NCBI GenBank assembly: GCA_003240775.1
Contig: QFNI01000005.1
Location: 1 to 64,000 of the forward strand
Reading direction: 5' to 3'
DNA: 64,000 nt
Source of the DNA: Mesorhizobium amorphae
GTDB taxonomy: Bacteria; Pseudomonadota; Alphaproteobacteria; Rhizobiales; Rhizobiaceae
Positions 9,549 to 19,456 of this stretch are shown piece after piece; positions within the stretch are counted from its first letter, which is position 1; each line of letters begins with the position of its first letter. Both the position numbers and the translations under genes were made by a program. The notes beneath the pieces were generated by a model. That model was not told the DNA's origin, ran no database searches, and saw only the letters and a list, made by a program, of their open reading frames with translations.

Positions 9549-9743
9549 GCGGCACTCATGCCGCCATCGCGGGCGCCCGACATCGCGCCACGGGGGCCGC
9601 TGGCATGGAGAAGGAGAAACATGGTCGAGGAGCCCGCGCTTGACGCGACCATCCGCCCGACGCCCGCCCCTCCCTCCCTCGCACACCCCGCGCCCAAATG
9701 CACCCGTGCGGTGTGGGGCATGGCCCCGTCCGGCGAGCGCCGG

Positions 9744-11321
9744 TCAACCACAGTTTCGCGGATCGTCTCTTCGGAGATAGACGGTGAAGCCCTCGAATTG
9801 GCCGGCCGTGCGGAAGTTCTCGTTGACGTAGTCATGCACGAGGCGGTGGGTGTCGACCGGATTCCGTTCCGGCAGGCCATCATAGGCGAAGGATTCGAGC
9901 CAGAGGATCAGAGGGGTCCGGTCCCGTTCGAAAGAGGCGACGATGCTTCTCTGGAACGCTTCGGATGAGAAATAACCCGGCCCGACGCCGTGCGTCCCAC
10001 CGCCCGCCACGCGATCGGAGAAATAGGTGATCATCGGAAAATACGGGAAAACCTGCACCCGCTCGTCAGCTCGGAGGCAAGACGCGATGTAGTTCGCGAG
10101 CGTAGCGTGGGAGGGCGCTGCACCCGAAGCGGTGATCCTTTCAAGCAGGGCCGCCTTGGGGAGCCATGCATCCTGAAGGTTCTGGACGATGCCCGCCACG
10201 GTGTGTCTCTGGAAGTGCTGGAAATTCGCCAGCAGCAAAAGCGTGAAGGCGACCGAGACCAGGGCACCCAATGCTGCGAGCGGACGCGCAGGCCGGTGTG
10301 CCACGGCGCAGCGCCACAGCACCGAAAGAAGCAACAGGCTGGGTGCGCCTCCCTGCAGGAGGTGGCCGATATCGGCGCGGTGGGCGCTTTGCAGCAGGCA
10401 GAGAGCGGCAAGGGAGGTGGTCACGACGCCGACCTTGAACTCCGCTCCCGGCAAGACCCCACGGCTTGTCGCCAGTGCCATGGCGGACAGCACGGGCAGC
10501 ATGTACCAGCCGAGATAGATCGCCGATGCCGCGCCGGACCAATGAAGGAGGGGGTGCGGCAAGGAGAGGCCTTCGGCGATCGACGCGCTCCCTGCGGTCA
10601 CGGTCATGAGGTATTCGCCGAGCGTCCCATATGCCGTCAGCAGCACTCCCCATGGAACGGCGAGCATCGCCGCGCCAAGAGCGAACCAGAACACCTGGTC
10701 GCGGATCGAGATCCTGTTCTCCTTCAGCATCAGGCAGGCTGCGAGCGTTGCCGCGAGAAAGCTGTATGCGCCGTAATCGTGCCGGAAGAGGGTGGCGACG
10801 GCGACGCTGAGGCCGACGCAGAACGCGCTCGGCTTGCTTGCCGATCTGATGTGCCAGGCCGTCACGATGATCGTCGCGGCGGGAACCAGGACAGTGAAGT
10901 TCTTGTAGTATCGCGGGATGCAGAGGAGCGCGATGATCAGCACCGCGAAGGCGCATATCTGCGAGCCCGACATCCGAAGCGCGAACCGGTACATCAGATA
11001 GTAGGCCGCAGCGTAGCCCAGCGCGGCATAGATCACTTCCGTTGCCGTCCGGTCCCCCAGCGCGGCGATGAGCAGCGCCCGGATCTCGTACGACAAGGGC
11101 CCATAAGACGACAGGAAGTTCAGTTGGGGGTGCTCGCCGACGTGCAGAATCTGAAGCGCTCCCTGCAGAAACGTTCCGCCGTCGGGATCGATCAGGAAAT
11201 AGTGCGCGGCAGGTGTGAGATAGATCAGGAAGAGGACCGGCAGCAGGAAGGCCAGCACGCTCGGAAGGATCGGGGCCTCGACGATCTCGTGCCGCGGCTG
11301 CTTTGCGGAGGGATGGGTCAT
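9744..11321 (-). CDS. Large multi-pass membrane protein, GT-C glycosyltransferase-like
   Basis: From the ATG at 11321 this is a 525-residue protein. A short charged N terminus is followed by roughly ten or more hydrophobic helices. A first extracytoplasmic loop contains YFLIDPDGGTFLQGALQILHVGEHP, and a C-terminal soluble domain of about 100 residues follows (from about residue 405) with ERVQVFPYFPMITYFSDR and PLILWLESFAYDG. Aspartates in the first loop plus a C-terminal periplasmic domain are the layout of GT-C enzymes that use lipid-linked sugars, but no decisive motif is visible. It stands alone; about 200 bases on either side hold no gene. An O-antigen or lipid-modifying role would be a guess. 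Confidence 0.6.
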   Translation of the reverse strand: MTHPSAKQPRHEIVEAPILPSVLAFLLPVLFLIYLTPAAHYFLIDPDGGTFLQGALQILHVGEHPQLNFLSSYGPLSYEIRALLIAALGDRTATEVIYAALGYAAAYYLMYRFALRMSGSQICAFAVLIIALLCIPRYYKNFTVLVPAATIIVTAWHIRSASKPSAFCVGLSVAVATLFRHDYGAYSFLAATLAACLMLKENRISIRDQVFWFALGAAMLAVPWGVLLTAYGTLGEYLMTVTAGSASIAEGLSLPHPLLHWSGAASAIYLGWYMLPVLSAMALATSRGVLPGAEFKVGVVTTSLAALCLLQSAHRADIGHLLQGGAPSLLLLSVLWRCAVAHRPARPLAALGALVSVAFTLLLLANFQHFQRHTVAGIVQNLQDAWLPKAALLERITASGAAPSHATLANYIASCLRADERVQVFPYFPMITYFSDRVAGGGTHGVGPGYFSSEAFQRSIVASFERDRTPLILWLESFAYDGLPERNPVDTHRLVHDYVNENFRTAGQFEGFTVYLRRDDPRNCG

Positions 11322-11580
11322 CGGACGCTCAAGGGTTGGGCGGTCGTGTTCCAAGAAACGTTCGACAAGCAGGCCCCGATGGAAACTGCGAGATGTCCGT
11401 CATTCCCGCACGCCCTGCATGACCATTCCTGCCCGCGGCTGACGAGAGCTTCGCAAAACCCGATGTCGGTTCGCAGAACAGACGCCGCGACACGCAGCCT
11501 CCCGTCGGCCCCCTTTGCATCTGAAGGGCGTGGACCACGGCTATCAAAGCCGGGAAAGGCTGCATTTGCGGGAAACCAAC

Positions 11581-11657
11581 TGGTCGGAGTGGCAGGATTT
11601 GAACCTGCGACCCCGTCGTCCCGAACGACGTGCGCTACCAGACTGCGCTACACTCCG
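11581..11657 (-). tRNA. tRNA-Pro (anticodon CGG)
   Basis: On the minus strand a full cloverleaf can be drawn. The acceptor stem is CGGAGTG/CACTCCG, the D arm is GCGC/GCGC, and the anticodon stem is CGTCG/CGACG with loop TTCGGGA, so the anticodon is CGG, reading CCG. The T arm is GCAGG/CCTGC with a TTCAAAT loop, and CCA is encoded. The D loop holds the expected GG. It is isolated between the membrane-protein gene and betB. Confidence 0.97.
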
Positions 11658-11721
11658 CGACCAGGTGGCGGGCTTATAACGGAGGCGGCGGGGGGCCGCA
11701 AGCGTGGGTGGGGGTGGTTTT

Positions 11722-13185
11722 TCAGTAGGGCGAGGCGACGTCTCCGGTTTCCACGTAGACGGACTTCACCTGCGAGTAGTGGGACAGGGCGGCGAGCGCG
11801 TTCTCGCGGCCGATGCCCGACTGCTTGACGCCGCCGAAGGGGATCTCGACGGGGGTGAGGTTGTAGGCGTTGATCCAGCAGGTGCCGGCCTGCAGATCGC
11901 CCACCACGCGGTGGCCGCGGGCGAGATCGCGGGTGAAGACGCCGGCCGCCAGGCCGAACTCCGTGTCGTTGGCGCGCGCCACCACCTCGTCCTCGTCGCG
12001 GAAGCGAAGGATGCTCATCACGGGGCCGAAGATCTCCTCGCGCGCGATGCGCATGGTGTCTTCGACATCCGTGAAGACGGTGGGCTCGATGAAGAAGCCG
12101 CGCTCGAAGCCCTGCAGCGACGGGGTGTTGCCGCCGGTGGCGAGCGTCGCGCCCTCTTCGCGGCCGACCCGGATGTGGTCGAGCACCTTGCGGCGCTGGG
12201 CGTCCGAGACGAGGGGGCCCATCTGGGTCTCGGGATCGAGGGGATCGCCGATGCGGATGGCCTTGGTGCGCGCGACCAGGCGCTCCACGAAGCGGTCGTG
12301 GATGGCATCCTGGACGAAGACGCGGGTGCCGTTGGAGCAGACCTGGCCGGTGGAATAGAAGTTGCCGAGCATGGCGCCGCCGACCGCGTTCTCGAGATCG
12401 GCGTCGTCGAAGACGATCAGGGGGGACTTGCCGCCGAGCTCCATCGTCGCGTGCTTCATGTGCGAGCCCGCCAGCGCCATCACCTTGCGGCCGGTGGGAA
12501 CGGAGCCCGTCAGCGACACCTTGTCGACGAGGGGGTGGGAAACGAGTGCCGTGCCCACATCGCCCAGGCCCTGGACCACGTTGAAGAGGCCCGGGGGCAG
12601 GCCCGCCTCGATGTAGACCTCGGCAAGCTTGAGAGCGGAGAGCGGCGTGGTCTCGGACGGCTTGAAGACCATCGCGTTGCCCATGGCGAGGGCTGGCGCC
12701 GACTTCCAGCCGGCGACCTGGATCGGGTAGTTCCAGGCGCCGATGCCCACGCAGACGCCGAGCGCCTCGCGGCGGGTATAGGCGAACGGGCCGCCGAGGT
12801 CGTGGTAGTCGCCGGTGAAGGAGGCGACAGCGCCGCCCAAGAATTCCAGCGCGTCGGCGGCGGATGCCGCATCCGCCACCAGCGTTTCCTGGATGGGCTT
12901 GCCGGTGTCGAGCGTTTCGAGGCGCGCGAGTTCCTCGTTGCGGGCGCGAAGGATGTCGGCTGCGCGGCGCAGCACGCGGCCGCGCTCGACGGGCTTCAGC
13001 CTGGCCCAGGCCTTTTGCGCCTCGCGCGCGGATTCGACGGCCAGTTCCACGATGTTGGGCGTGGCCGCGTGAACCCGCGCGATCTCCTCGCCCGTGGCGG
13101 GGTGGATCACGGGAATGGGGGCGCCTTGGCGGTCTTCGAGATAGGCGCCGTTGATGAAATGCGAGGCCTGGGGCTGAGCGTTCAT
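11722..13185 (-). CDS. betB: Betaine-aldehyde dehydrogenase
   Basis: This is a 487-residue NAD(P)-dependent enzyme that oxidises betaine aldehyde to the osmoprotectant glycine betaine in the cytoplasm. It is an aldehyde-dehydrogenase-superfamily protein of standard length. Catalytic Glu249 sits in MELGGKSP and Cys283 in [11 protein letters not shown]; the WNYPIQ segment and the FKPSE cofactor motif are present. The C terminus has the [10 protein letters not shown] and YVETGD region characteristic of BetB. The start is the ATG at 13185 ([13 protein letters not shown]); longer frames read into repeat DNA. It lies downstream of the small gene at 13193 and of betA on the same strand. Confidence 0.94.
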   Translation of the reverse strand: MNAQPQASHFINGAYLEDRQGAPIPVIHPATGEEIARVHAATPNIVELAVESAREAQKAWARLKPVERGRVLRRAADILRARNEELARLETLDTGKPIQETLVADAASAADALEFLGGAVASFTGDYHDLGGPFAYTRREALGVCVGIGAWNYPIQVAGWKSAPALAMGNAMVFKPSETTPLSALKLAEVYIEAGLPPGLFNVVQGLGDVGTALVSHPLVDKVSLTGSVPTGRKVMALAGSHMKHATMELGGKSPLIVFDDADLENAVGGAMLGNFYSTGQVCSNGTRVFVQDAIHDRFVERLVARTKAIRIGDPLDPETQMGPLVSDAQRRKVLDHIRVGREEGATLATGGNTPSLQGFERGFFIEPTVFTDVEDTMRIAREEIFGPVMSILRFRDEDEVVARANDTEFGLAAGVFTRDLARGHRVVGDLQAGTCWINAYNLTPVEIPFGGVKQSGIGRENALAALSHYSQVKSVYVETGDVASPY

Positions 13186-13192
13186 GGGGTGC

Positions 13193-13339
13193 CTAGTTGC
13201 CTTGGACGGAGATGCCTTGATCGTTGACGCGGATTTCGATGCCGTCGGGCTGGGATTCCTGGCGGTAGACATAGATGCCGAGGCCGACGACGGCGACGAT
13301 GAGGGCGCCGAGAAGGAGGTAGAGGGTGTTGCGGGGCAT
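13193..13339 (-). CDS. Small membrane-anchored protein (48 aa) between betA and betB
   Basis: [21 protein letters not shown] begins a single-helix protein. It continues with [20 protein letters not shown] and a short C-terminal tail likely on the periplasmic side. It ends 7 bases before the betB start on the same strand, so the two are probably cotranscribed and coupled. Similar small '[10 protein letters not shown]...EIRV...GIS' proteins occur in rhizobia as far as I recall, but no function is known. Whether it matters to choline oxidation is untested. Confidence 0.65.
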   Translation of the reverse strand: MPRNTLYLLLGALIVAVVGLGIYVYRQESQPDGIEIRVNDQGISVQGN

Positions 13340-13399
13340 GGGAAGGCTCTGGGGGGTGGATGGGAGAGATCGGGAGTGGAGTGGGGAGTTCTCCGGTTT

Positions 13400-13507
13400 C
13401 CCCTCCCCCTTGAGGGGAGGGGTGAGGGGTGGGGGTGAACTGAATGATCGGATGAGCGGTGGAAAGGTTTACCCCCACCCCATACCCCTCCCCTCAAGGG
13501 GGAGGGG
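13400..13507. repeat. Palindromic intergenic repeat, locus R4 (module B)
   Basis: Inverted arms at 13400-13436 and 13471-13507 are separated by the shortest spacer in the window (34 bases). It lies between betA and the small gene before betB, all transcribed leftward. The RNA of a betA-to-betB transcript would fold this into a long GC hairpin, which may cut or attenuate read-through. A module A fragment (GCGTTCGAGGCTCGAGAAGC) follows near 13555. Confidence 0.88.
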
Positions 13508-13645
13508 GCGGAGAGGTTTGAGTCTGGGATTGGTCGGCTTTCGCTTGGCTTGGGCGTTCGAGGCTCGAGAAGCTATCCCTGGGTTCTCACCCCGCAACGA
13601 GTTTGGGCGACCTCGGCGTAGGCACCCTGGGAAGGACGATCCTAT

Positions 13646-15298
13646 CTAGCGGTCGGAGGTTTCCCAGCGCGGGTTGATCCAGGGTTCCTGGTTGGAGCGG
13701 GCCAAGGGCTGGCGGCCGAGGATGTGGTCGGCGGCTTTTTCGCCGGTCATGATGGAGGGGCCGTTGAGGTTGCCGTTGGTGATGCGGGGGAAGATCGAGG
13801 AATCGGCGACGCGGAGGTTTTCCACGCCGATCACGCGGGTTTGGGGGTCGACCACGGCGTCCCTGTCGTCGGCCGCGCCCATGCGGCAGGTGCCGCAGGG
13901 GTGGTAAGCGCTTTCGGCGTGGTGGCGGACGAAGGCGTCGAGCGCCTCGTCGCTTTCGATATCCGCGCCCGGCGAAAGCTCGCGCCCGCGATAGGGGGCG
14001 AAGGCGTCTTGGCCGAAGATCTCGCGGGTGAGGCGGATGCAGTGGCGGAAGTCGCGCCAGTCGTCGGGGTGGCTCATGTAGTTGAAGCGGATCAGCGGCT
14101 TGTCGCGCGCATCGGGCGAGCGCAGCGAGACCGAACCGCGCGACTTCGAGCGCATCGGGCCGACATGGGCCTGGAAGCCCGGCACTTCGGCTGCCGCCTT
14201 GCCGTCGTAGCGCACGGCCGCGGGCAGGAAGTGATACTGGATGTCGGGGTAGTCGACCCCCGCGCCCGAGCGCAGGAAGGCAGCCGCCTCGAAATGGTTG
14301 GTGGCGCCGAGACCAGACTTGAAGGCCAGCCATTCCGCGCCGATCAGCGCCTTGGACACGGGGTTGAGCACTGAGTGGAGCGTGTCCACGTCGCGCGCTT
14401 CCTGCTGGATGTAGAGTTCCAGGTGGTCCTGCAGGTTCTGGCCGACGCCCGGGCGGTCGGCGAGAACTGCGATGCCGTTCTGCTTGAGGTGTTCGGCCGG
14501 GCCGATGCCCGACAGCATCAGGAGCTTGGGCGAGTTGATCGAGGAGGCTGCGAGCACGACCTCGCGTTTTGCTTGAACGGCTTGAATCCGATTCTGAGCT
14601 TCGAACTCGACACCCGTCGCGCGGGTGCCGTCAAACAGCACGCGGCGGGCGAGCCCGCGCACCACGCGCACATTGCCGCGCTTCATGGCGGGCCGCAGAT
14701 AGGCGTTGGCGGCCGACCAGCGGCGGCCCTCGTGGATGGTCTGCTCCATGGCGCCGAAGCCTTCCTGCTTCTCGCCGTTGTAATCCTCGGTCAGTTCGAA
14801 GCCGGCTTGCGCGCCCGCCTCGATGAAGGCCTGGTAGAGCGGGTTGCGCCGCAGCCCGCGTTGGACGTGGAGCGGGCCGTCCGTGCCGCGCCAGCCCGCC
14901 TGGCCGCCATGGCTCGTTTCCATGCGCTTGAAATAGGGCAGCACGTCCGCATAGGCCCAGCCGCGCGCGCCTGATTCCTCCCAGTGGTCGAAGTCGCGCG
15001 CATGGCCGCGCACATAGACCATGCCGTTGATGGAGGACGAGCCGCCGAGCACCTTTCCGCGCGGGGTGGCGAGCTTGCGGTCGGCGAGGTGGGGCTCGGG
15101 CTCGGTGGAAAAGCCCCAGTCATAGGTCGCCATGTTCATGGGAAACGAGAGCGCCGAGGGCATCTGGATCAGCGGGCCGTAATCGGTGCCGCCATATTCC
15201 AGCACGATCACCGAGTTCCTGCCGTCCTCGCCCAGGCGGTAGGCGAGGGCCGAGCCGGCCGAGCCCGATCCGACGATCACGTAATCGGCTTCAAGCAT
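13646..15298 (-). CDS. betA: Choline dehydrogenase
   Basis: This 550-residue FAD enzyme of the GMC oxidoreductase family performs the first oxidation of choline to betaine aldehyde, usually membrane-associated. The N-terminal dinucleotide-binding motif is [16 protein letters not shown]. The GMC signatures [18 protein letters not shown] and the [17 protein letters not shown] region follow. The C-terminal catalytic block shows [13 protein letters not shown] (catalytic His) and [20 protein letters not shown]. Its length matches bacterial BetA. Its ATG overlaps the end of the upstream dehydratase gene by 8 bases, so it belongs to the betI-betC-dehydratase-betA transcription unit. Confidence 0.94.
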   Translation of the reverse strand: MLEADYVIVGSGSAGSALAYRLGEDGRNSVIVLEYGGTDYGPLIQMPSALSFPMNMATYDWGFSTEPEPHLADRKLATPRGKVLGGSSSINGMVYVRGHARDFDHWEESGARGWAYADVLPYFKRMETSHGGQAGWRGTDGPLHVQRGLRRNPLYQAFIEAGAQAGFELTEDYNGEKQEGFGAMEQTIHEGRRWSAANAYLRPAMKRGNVRVVRGLARRVLFDGTRATGVEFEAQNRIQAVQAKREVVLAASSINSPKLLMLSGIGPAEHLKQNGIAVLADRPGVGQNLQDHLELYIQQEARDVDTLHSVLNPVSKALIGAEWLAFKSGLGATNHFEAAAFLRSGAGVDYPDIQYHFLPAAVRYDGKAAAEVPGFQAHVGPMRSKSRGSVSLRSPDARDKPLIRFNYMSHPDDWRDFRHCIRLTREIFGQDAFAPYRGRELSPGADIESDEALDAFVRHHAESAYHPCGTCRMGAADDRDAVVDPQTRVIGVENLRVADSSIFPRITNGNLNGPSIMTGEKAADHILGRQPLARSNQEPWINPRWETSDR

Positions 15299-16280
15299 CG
15301 GAGATGTGCCTTGCGAAGTCGGAGAAGGAAACGTTGCCGCCCGAAAGAACGACGAGAACGGATTTGCCGGCGATGTCGAACGGGCCTTCGAGGAGCGCTG
15401 CGAGCGAGGCCGCGCCCGAGGGTTCGAGCACGAGCTTGAGGCGCTCGAAGGCGAGCTTCATGGCGCGGCGCACGGCGGCGTCGGAAACGGTCGCGGGCTC
15501 GACGCCCGTGGCCCGGGAAACCGGAAAGGTGTGGACGCCCGGACGGCGCGCCATCAGCCCATCGCAGATGGAAGGCTCGCCGAGGGGAACCGTGATGGGC
15601 TCGCCCGCCTGGAGCGAGCGCCCCATGCCGTCGAAGCGCTCGGGCTCGACGCCGATCACGCGGGTTTGCGGGGACCGGTGGTGGAAGGCGAGCGAGACGC
15701 CGCCGATCAGCCCGCCGCCGCCCGCCGGGCAGAAGACGAGATCGGCGCGGGCGCCGAGCGCTTCCAGCTGGTCGAGTGCTTCGAGCCCCACGCCGGCCTG
15801 GCCGGCGACGATCTCGGGATCGTCGAAGGGGTGGAGGAGGACGAGGTTTTCTTCGGCCGCGATCGCGCGGGCGCGCTCGGACGCGACCTCCTCGCGGGGG
15901 CGGTCGCCGTGCTCGCTCAGGACCACGCGCGCGCCGAAGCCTGCCGTCGCATCGCGCTTGGCGGCGGGCGCATCCACCGGCATCACGAGGGTGACGGGGA
16001 TGCCGAGCTTCTGGCCGGCGGCGGCCAGGCCTTGCGCGAAATTGCCCGAGGAATAGGCGACCGCGCCGCGCTTGCGCTCGTCTTCCGACAGGAGCGAAAG
16101 CCGCCACAGGGCGCCGCGCACCTTGAACGAGCCCGACCATTGCAGGTTCTCGGCCTTGGCGAAGGCCTGGGCCGCACCCGACAGCCCGGCGAGCGCGGGG
16201 GAGCGCAGGAGCGGCGTGAGCTGGGTGGCGCGGCGGGTTTCGGCATAGGCGCGGCAGAGATGGGCGAGGCTGGGCGTCAT
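15291..16280 (-). CDS. PLP-dependent threonine/serine dehydratase-like enzyme
   Basis: This 329-residue fold-type II PLP enzyme starts at the ATG at 16280. The Schiff-base lysine sits in SGSFKVRGA, the cofactor phosphate loop is [11 protein letters not shown], and YSSGNFAQG matches the family substrate loop. Members deaminate serine/threonine or related hydroxy-amino acids, or racemise. No C-terminal ACT domain is present, so it is the short catabolic type. It is wedged between betC and betA with overlaps at both ends (4 and 8 bases). The context suggests a role in using products of betaine breakdown, for example serine formed from glycine; that is inference. Confidence 0.8.
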   Translation of the reverse strand: MTPSLAHLCRAYAETRRATQLTPLLRSPALAGLSGAAQAFAKAENLQWSGSFKVRGALWRLSLLSEDERKRGAVAYSSGNFAQGLAAAGQKLGIPVTLVMPVDAPAAKRDATAGFGARVVLSEHGDRPREEVASERARAIAAEENLVLLHPFDDPEIVAGQAGVGLEALDQLEALGARADLVFCPAGGGGLIGGVSLAFHHRSPQTRVIGVEPERFDGMGRSLQAGEPITVPLGEPSICDGLMARRPGVHTFPVSRATGVEPATVSDAAVRRAMKLAFERLKLVLEPSGAASLAALLEGPFDIAGKSVLVVLSGGNVSFSDFARHISDA

Positions 16281-17815
16281 CGGCCCCTCGGGAAGCGTTT
16301 CTGGTCTTCCAGGATGTCGAGGTTCATGTGGTTGCGCATGAAGCGCTCGGAAGCCTGGCGGAGGGGCTGGAAATCCCAAGGGTAATAGGCGCCGTTGCGG
16401 AGCGCGGGATAGACCACCCAGCGCCGCGCCTGGCTTTCGCGCACGGCGGCGTCGAAGGCTTCCATGTTCCAGCGTTGGGCTGCGCGGGCTTGGAACGCGC
16501 GCAGCGTCTCGGCATGGGCGGGGTCCGTCGCGAGGTTCACCCGCTCCAGCGGATCCGATTCGAGATCAAAGAGTTGCGGGGGGTCGATCGGGCAGTGGAC
16601 GAACTTCCAGCGGCCGTCGCGGATGGCGACCATCGGCGCTTCCGTGCCTTCGGCGGCGTATTCCATGAGAACGGGTGTTCCGTCCGCCTCGCCGCGCGCG
16701 AGCGGCAGGAGCGAGCGGCCGTCCGTCCAGGGCGCGATGGCCGTGGTGTCGATGCCTGCCAGGTCGCAGAGCGTGGGGCAGATGTCGAGGTTGGAAACGG
16801 GGGCGGGGACGAGGCCCGGGGGAACGCCTGGTGCCGCCAGCATCAGGGGCACGCGCACCGAGCCCTCGAAGAAGCACATCTTGAACCACAGGCCGCGCTC
16901 GCCCAGCATGTCGCCGTGGTCGGAGCAGAACAGGACCGCGGTGTTGTCGCGCTGCCCCGTGCGCTCGAGCACGGAAAGGAGCTCGCCCACGCGGTCGTCG
17001 ATATAGGAGATCGAGGCGAAGTAGCCGCGCCGCGCGCGCCGCACCTGTTCAGGCGTGATGGCGTAGCTCGGATAGTCGCTCGCCTTGTAGAGGCGCCGGG
17101 AGTGGGGGTCCTGTTCCTCGAAGGGGATGAACTCCACCTCCGGGTCGAGTGCTGGGCAGTCTTCGTAGAGGTCCCAATGTTCTTTGCGCGCGACATAGGG
17201 GTCGTGCGGGTGGGTGAAGGAGACGGTGAGGCACCAGGGGGAGGCGTTCTCGTCGTCTGAGGTGCGGGCGTATTCGAAGAGCTTCTGGGCGGCGAGAAAG
17301 GCCACCTCGTCGTCGTATTCGAGCTGGTTGGTGATCTCGGCCGCGCCCGCGCCCGCGACCGAGCCGAGATTGTGGTACCACCAGTCGATGCGCTCGCCGG
17401 GCTTGCGGTAGTCGGGCGTCCAGCCGAAATCGGCGGGGTAGATGTCGGTGGTGAGCCGCTCCTCGAAGCCGTGGAGCTGGTCGGGGCCGACGAAGTGCAT
17501 CTTGCCCGACAGGCAGGTGCGGTAGCCGCTGGCGCGCAGATGGTGGGCGAAGGTGGGGATCGAGGACGGGAATTCCGCCGCGTTGTCGTAGACGCCGGTG
17601 CGCGAGGGGAGCTGGCCGCTCATGAAGGCCGCGCGCGCGGGCGCGCAAAGGGGGGATGCGGTGTAGCAGTTGGAAAAGCGCGCCGAGCGCTGGCTGAGCT
17701 TGCGCAGGTGCGGCACGTGGAGAAAGGGCGCCGGCCCGTCCGGCCAGAAGGTGCCGTTGAGCTGATCGACCATGACGATCAGGATGTTGGGCAGGATGTT
17801 GGGGCGCTGGGTCAT
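16277..17815 (-). CDS. betC: Choline sulfatase
   Basis: This 512-residue sulfatase converts choline-O-sulfate to choline, feeding BetA. The formylglycine site Cys57-Ala-Pro-Ala-Arg61 (SPLCAPAR) is intact. Metal-binding motifs are readable: VMVDQLN near residue 15 and [15 protein letters not shown] near residues 300-315. The C terminus carries the [19 protein letters not shown] region typical of choline sulfatases. The start is the ATG at 17815; a long open frame upstream of it is only the opposite phase of betI. The stop overlaps the dehydratase start and the start overlaps the betI stop, so the cluster is translationally coupled. Confidence 0.93.
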   Translation of the reverse strand: MTQRPNILPNILIVMVDQLNGTFWPDGPAPFLHVPHLRKLSQRSARFSNCYTASPLCAPARAAFMSGQLPSRTGVYDNAAEFPSSIPTFAHHLRASGYRTCLSGKMHFVGPDQLHGFEERLTTDIYPADFGWTPDYRKPGERIDWWYHNLGSVAGAGAAEITNQLEYDDEVAFLAAQKLFEYARTSDDENASPWCLTVSFTHPHDPYVARKEHWDLYEDCPALDPEVEFIPFEEQDPHSRRLYKASDYPSYAITPEQVRRARRGYFASISYIDDRVGELLSVLERTGQRDNTAVLFCSDHGDMLGERGLWFKMCFFEGSVRVPLMLAAPGVPPGLVPAPVSNLDICPTLCDLAGIDTTAIAPWTDGRSLLPLARGEADGTPVLMEYAAEGTEAPMVAIRDGRWKFVHCPIDPPQLFDLESDPLERVNLATDPAHAETLRAFQARAAQRWNMEAFDAAVRESQARRWVVYPALRNGAYYPWDFQPLRQASERFMRNHMNLDILEDQKRFPRGR

Positions 17816-18405
17816 GGGCGGGATGCGGCCTGGGCGAGCTTGGCCTGGATGGCGTCTTCCACGAGGGCGATGGCACTGGCCGACTGGGGCAGGCCGTCTT
17901 TCAGCGCGCGGCGGATATAGAGCCCGTCGATCAGGGCGGCGGTGGCCTCGGAGGCGCGCTCGGCCTCGGCTGGGGGCAGCAGCGGGCGGAAGCCGCTCAA
18001 CAGGTTGGAATGCAGGCGGCGCGCATAGACGCGCAGGAGCCGGCGCAGCCGCGCGGATTTCTGCGCCTCCACGTAGAAGGCGAGCCAGGCCGCGACGATC
18101 TCCGGCCGGAACTGCGTGACCGAGAAGTTGACGGCGACGATGGCCGAAAGCCGCCCCCGCGGCGTGCGCGCCCGCGCGAGTGCTGCGCGCGCATCCCGCC
18201 CGAGATCGGCCAGCAGGTGGCGCATGGTGGCGAAGAGCAGGTCTTCCTTGGCGCCGAAATAGTGGTGCGCGAGCGCCGACGACACGCCCGCGCGCCCCGC
18301 GATCTCGGACATGGTGACATCGAGCGTGCCGCGCTCGCCGATGGCGGCGATGGCCGCGTTGATGAGCGCGCGCCGCCGCGCGGGTTCGATGGGTGTGCGG
18401 GACAA
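17812..18405 (-). CDS. betI: TetR-family choline-responsive repressor BetI
   Basis: This is a 197-residue repressor. The N-terminal helix-turn-helix ([27 protein letters not shown], about residues 30-56) matches BetI proteins, and the C-terminal ligand domain has the FVTQFRPE..WLAFY-type BetI region. It is expected to repress the bet genes until choline is present. It is the first gene of the leftward cluster, and a perfect 16-base palindrome lies 25 bases before its start, fitting autoregulation. Confidence 0.92.
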   Translation of the reverse strand: MSRTPIEPARRRALINAAIAAIGERGTLDVTMSEIAGRAGVSSALAHHYFGAKEDLLFATMRHLLADLGRDARAALARARTPRGRLSAIVAVNFSVTQFRPEIVAAWLAFYVEAQKSARLRRLLRVYARRLHSNLLSGFRPLLPPAEAERASEATAALIDGLYIRRALKDGLPQSASAIALVEDAIQAKLAQAASRP

Positions 18406-18429
18406 GACGCCTCCTGCCGCGATTGGCTG

Positions 18430-18445
18430 TTGACTGATCAGTCAA
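18430..18445. promoter_or_regulatory. Probable BetI operator
   Basis: TTGACTGATCAGTCAA is a perfect inverted repeat directly upstream of betI. TetR/BetI proteins bind such dyads, and the position fits repression of the betICA operon. A promoter should overlap or flank it, but I cannot place -35/-10 boxes with certainty. Confidence 0.75.
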
Positions 18446-18536
18446 TCAAACCGGGCGGAAAGGCAAGATGTTTGGGTGGGGGAGGGGAGAACCTTCAGTG
18501 CATCAATGGCCTATCCGAAGTCGGGCGCTTCGTTTC

Positions 18537-19058
18537 TCAGGGCAACTCGATGTTGCACTGCCGTCGCCATTCATCGGGTATCACATGGGGTGCGACCCCA
18601 GCCGGCAGATCGTAGAACTCCATCCTGCGATAGCTCCAAGCGAGCGGGGAGCAGTTCTTGAGTGCCGCTGCATGGAGAAAGAACTGATACTCTCTCGGCA
18701 CTTCGCGCACCGAGCGAAAGAACGAATGTTGGACGACGGCATCCACATCGGACTTGGCTATCAGTCTTCGACGCTCGACCTCGACGTAGAAGCCGACAAA
18801 GACCAATGCGAGGATCACGGAAAAGACAGCGAAGGCAGCGGGTCGAAGGATCGGCGGAACAAATCTCTTCATCGGCTGGAAAAACACGGACGAACCCGCC
18901 GCGACCCCGAGCAGTGCGACGAACTGCCAAGCCGGCACCCCAAGCCGGCCGTTCAACACGAAGGCAAAGTTCAGCAGTGCAAAAGGGTCGCTAAACAGGA
19001 CCAAGCTGACGAAGAGCAGAGCTTTGGCTGCGATGACGATGGAGACAAATATGTTCAT
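18537..19058 (-). CDS. Membrane protein of unknown function (173 aa)
   Basis: MNIFVSIVIAAKALLFVSLV opens a protein with about four N-terminal hydrophobic helices (to about residue 92). A soluble C-terminal half of about 80 residues follows, with two Cys in distant positions (near residues 133 and 168). Base composition is visibly less GC-rich than in the neighbours, which hints at a different origin. No family is recognised. It lies 130 bases upstream of the bet operator on the same strand. Confidence 0.6.
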   Translation of the reverse strand: MNIFVSIVIAAKALLFVSLVLFSDPFALLNFAFVLNGRLGVPAWQFVALLGVAAGSSVFFQPMKRFVPPILRPAAFAVFSVILALVFVGFYVEVERRRLIAKSDVDAVVQHSFFRSVREVPREYQFFLHAAALKNCSPLAWSYRRMEFYDLPAGVAPHVIPDEWRRQCNIELP

Positions 19059-19113
19059 GCGACATGGATATCACATCACGGCATCTGCCATCGGGCAGAT
19101 GCCCCAAAACGGC

Positions 19114-19302
19114 TCAGCCGCTATAGGCGTAGATCACGCGCAGCTCGTCGGGACCAACGATGATCAGGCCGACCCAGGCGTAGGCATGGGGAATGCCCGC
19201 CGTGAACGAAGCTCTATTCACCATCGCCTCCCACGGCGTCTCCGGAAGAACTGAAAAACCGGATCGGTTGAGGTAATCGCCGATGCCTGGAGAGGCTCAG
19301 AA
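19114..19302 (-). pseudogene. Possible coding remnant upstream of the 173-aa membrane gene
   Basis: On the minus strand a frame of about 60 codons reads like protein (for example FSVLPETPWEAMVNRASFTAG, then HAYAWVGLIIVGPDELRVIY) and ends at a TGA at 19114. It lacks a good start except an internal ATG giving 36 residues, and it is preceded in the same frame by a stop at about 19300. It may be the tail of a decayed gene or a small real gene. The rest of 19059-19456 shows nothing else I can support. Confidence 0.25.
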
Positions 19303-19456
19303 CTTGTGTCCTCCGTAGCTTTCCGATCCCCAATCGTCACCGACCACCAGTGGGGTTGGCTGTTCGGGTGCGCGTTGTCCTGCTCTGGACAGCACGCCCC
19401 GCCCTTTACGCGGGGAGCCGGCGGGCCGACATTCGCGGGGGAAAGAGGAGGATGCG

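Noticed and set aside
9549..9743. Possible small gene between the VanZ-like and membrane-protein genes
   Set aside because: Several frames are open by GC bias but none has a ribosome site or recognisable composition.
16277..18445. A single 722-codon frame covering betC and betI
   Set aside because: The part above 17815 is the wrong phase of betI; the sulfatase begins with MTQRPNI at 17815.
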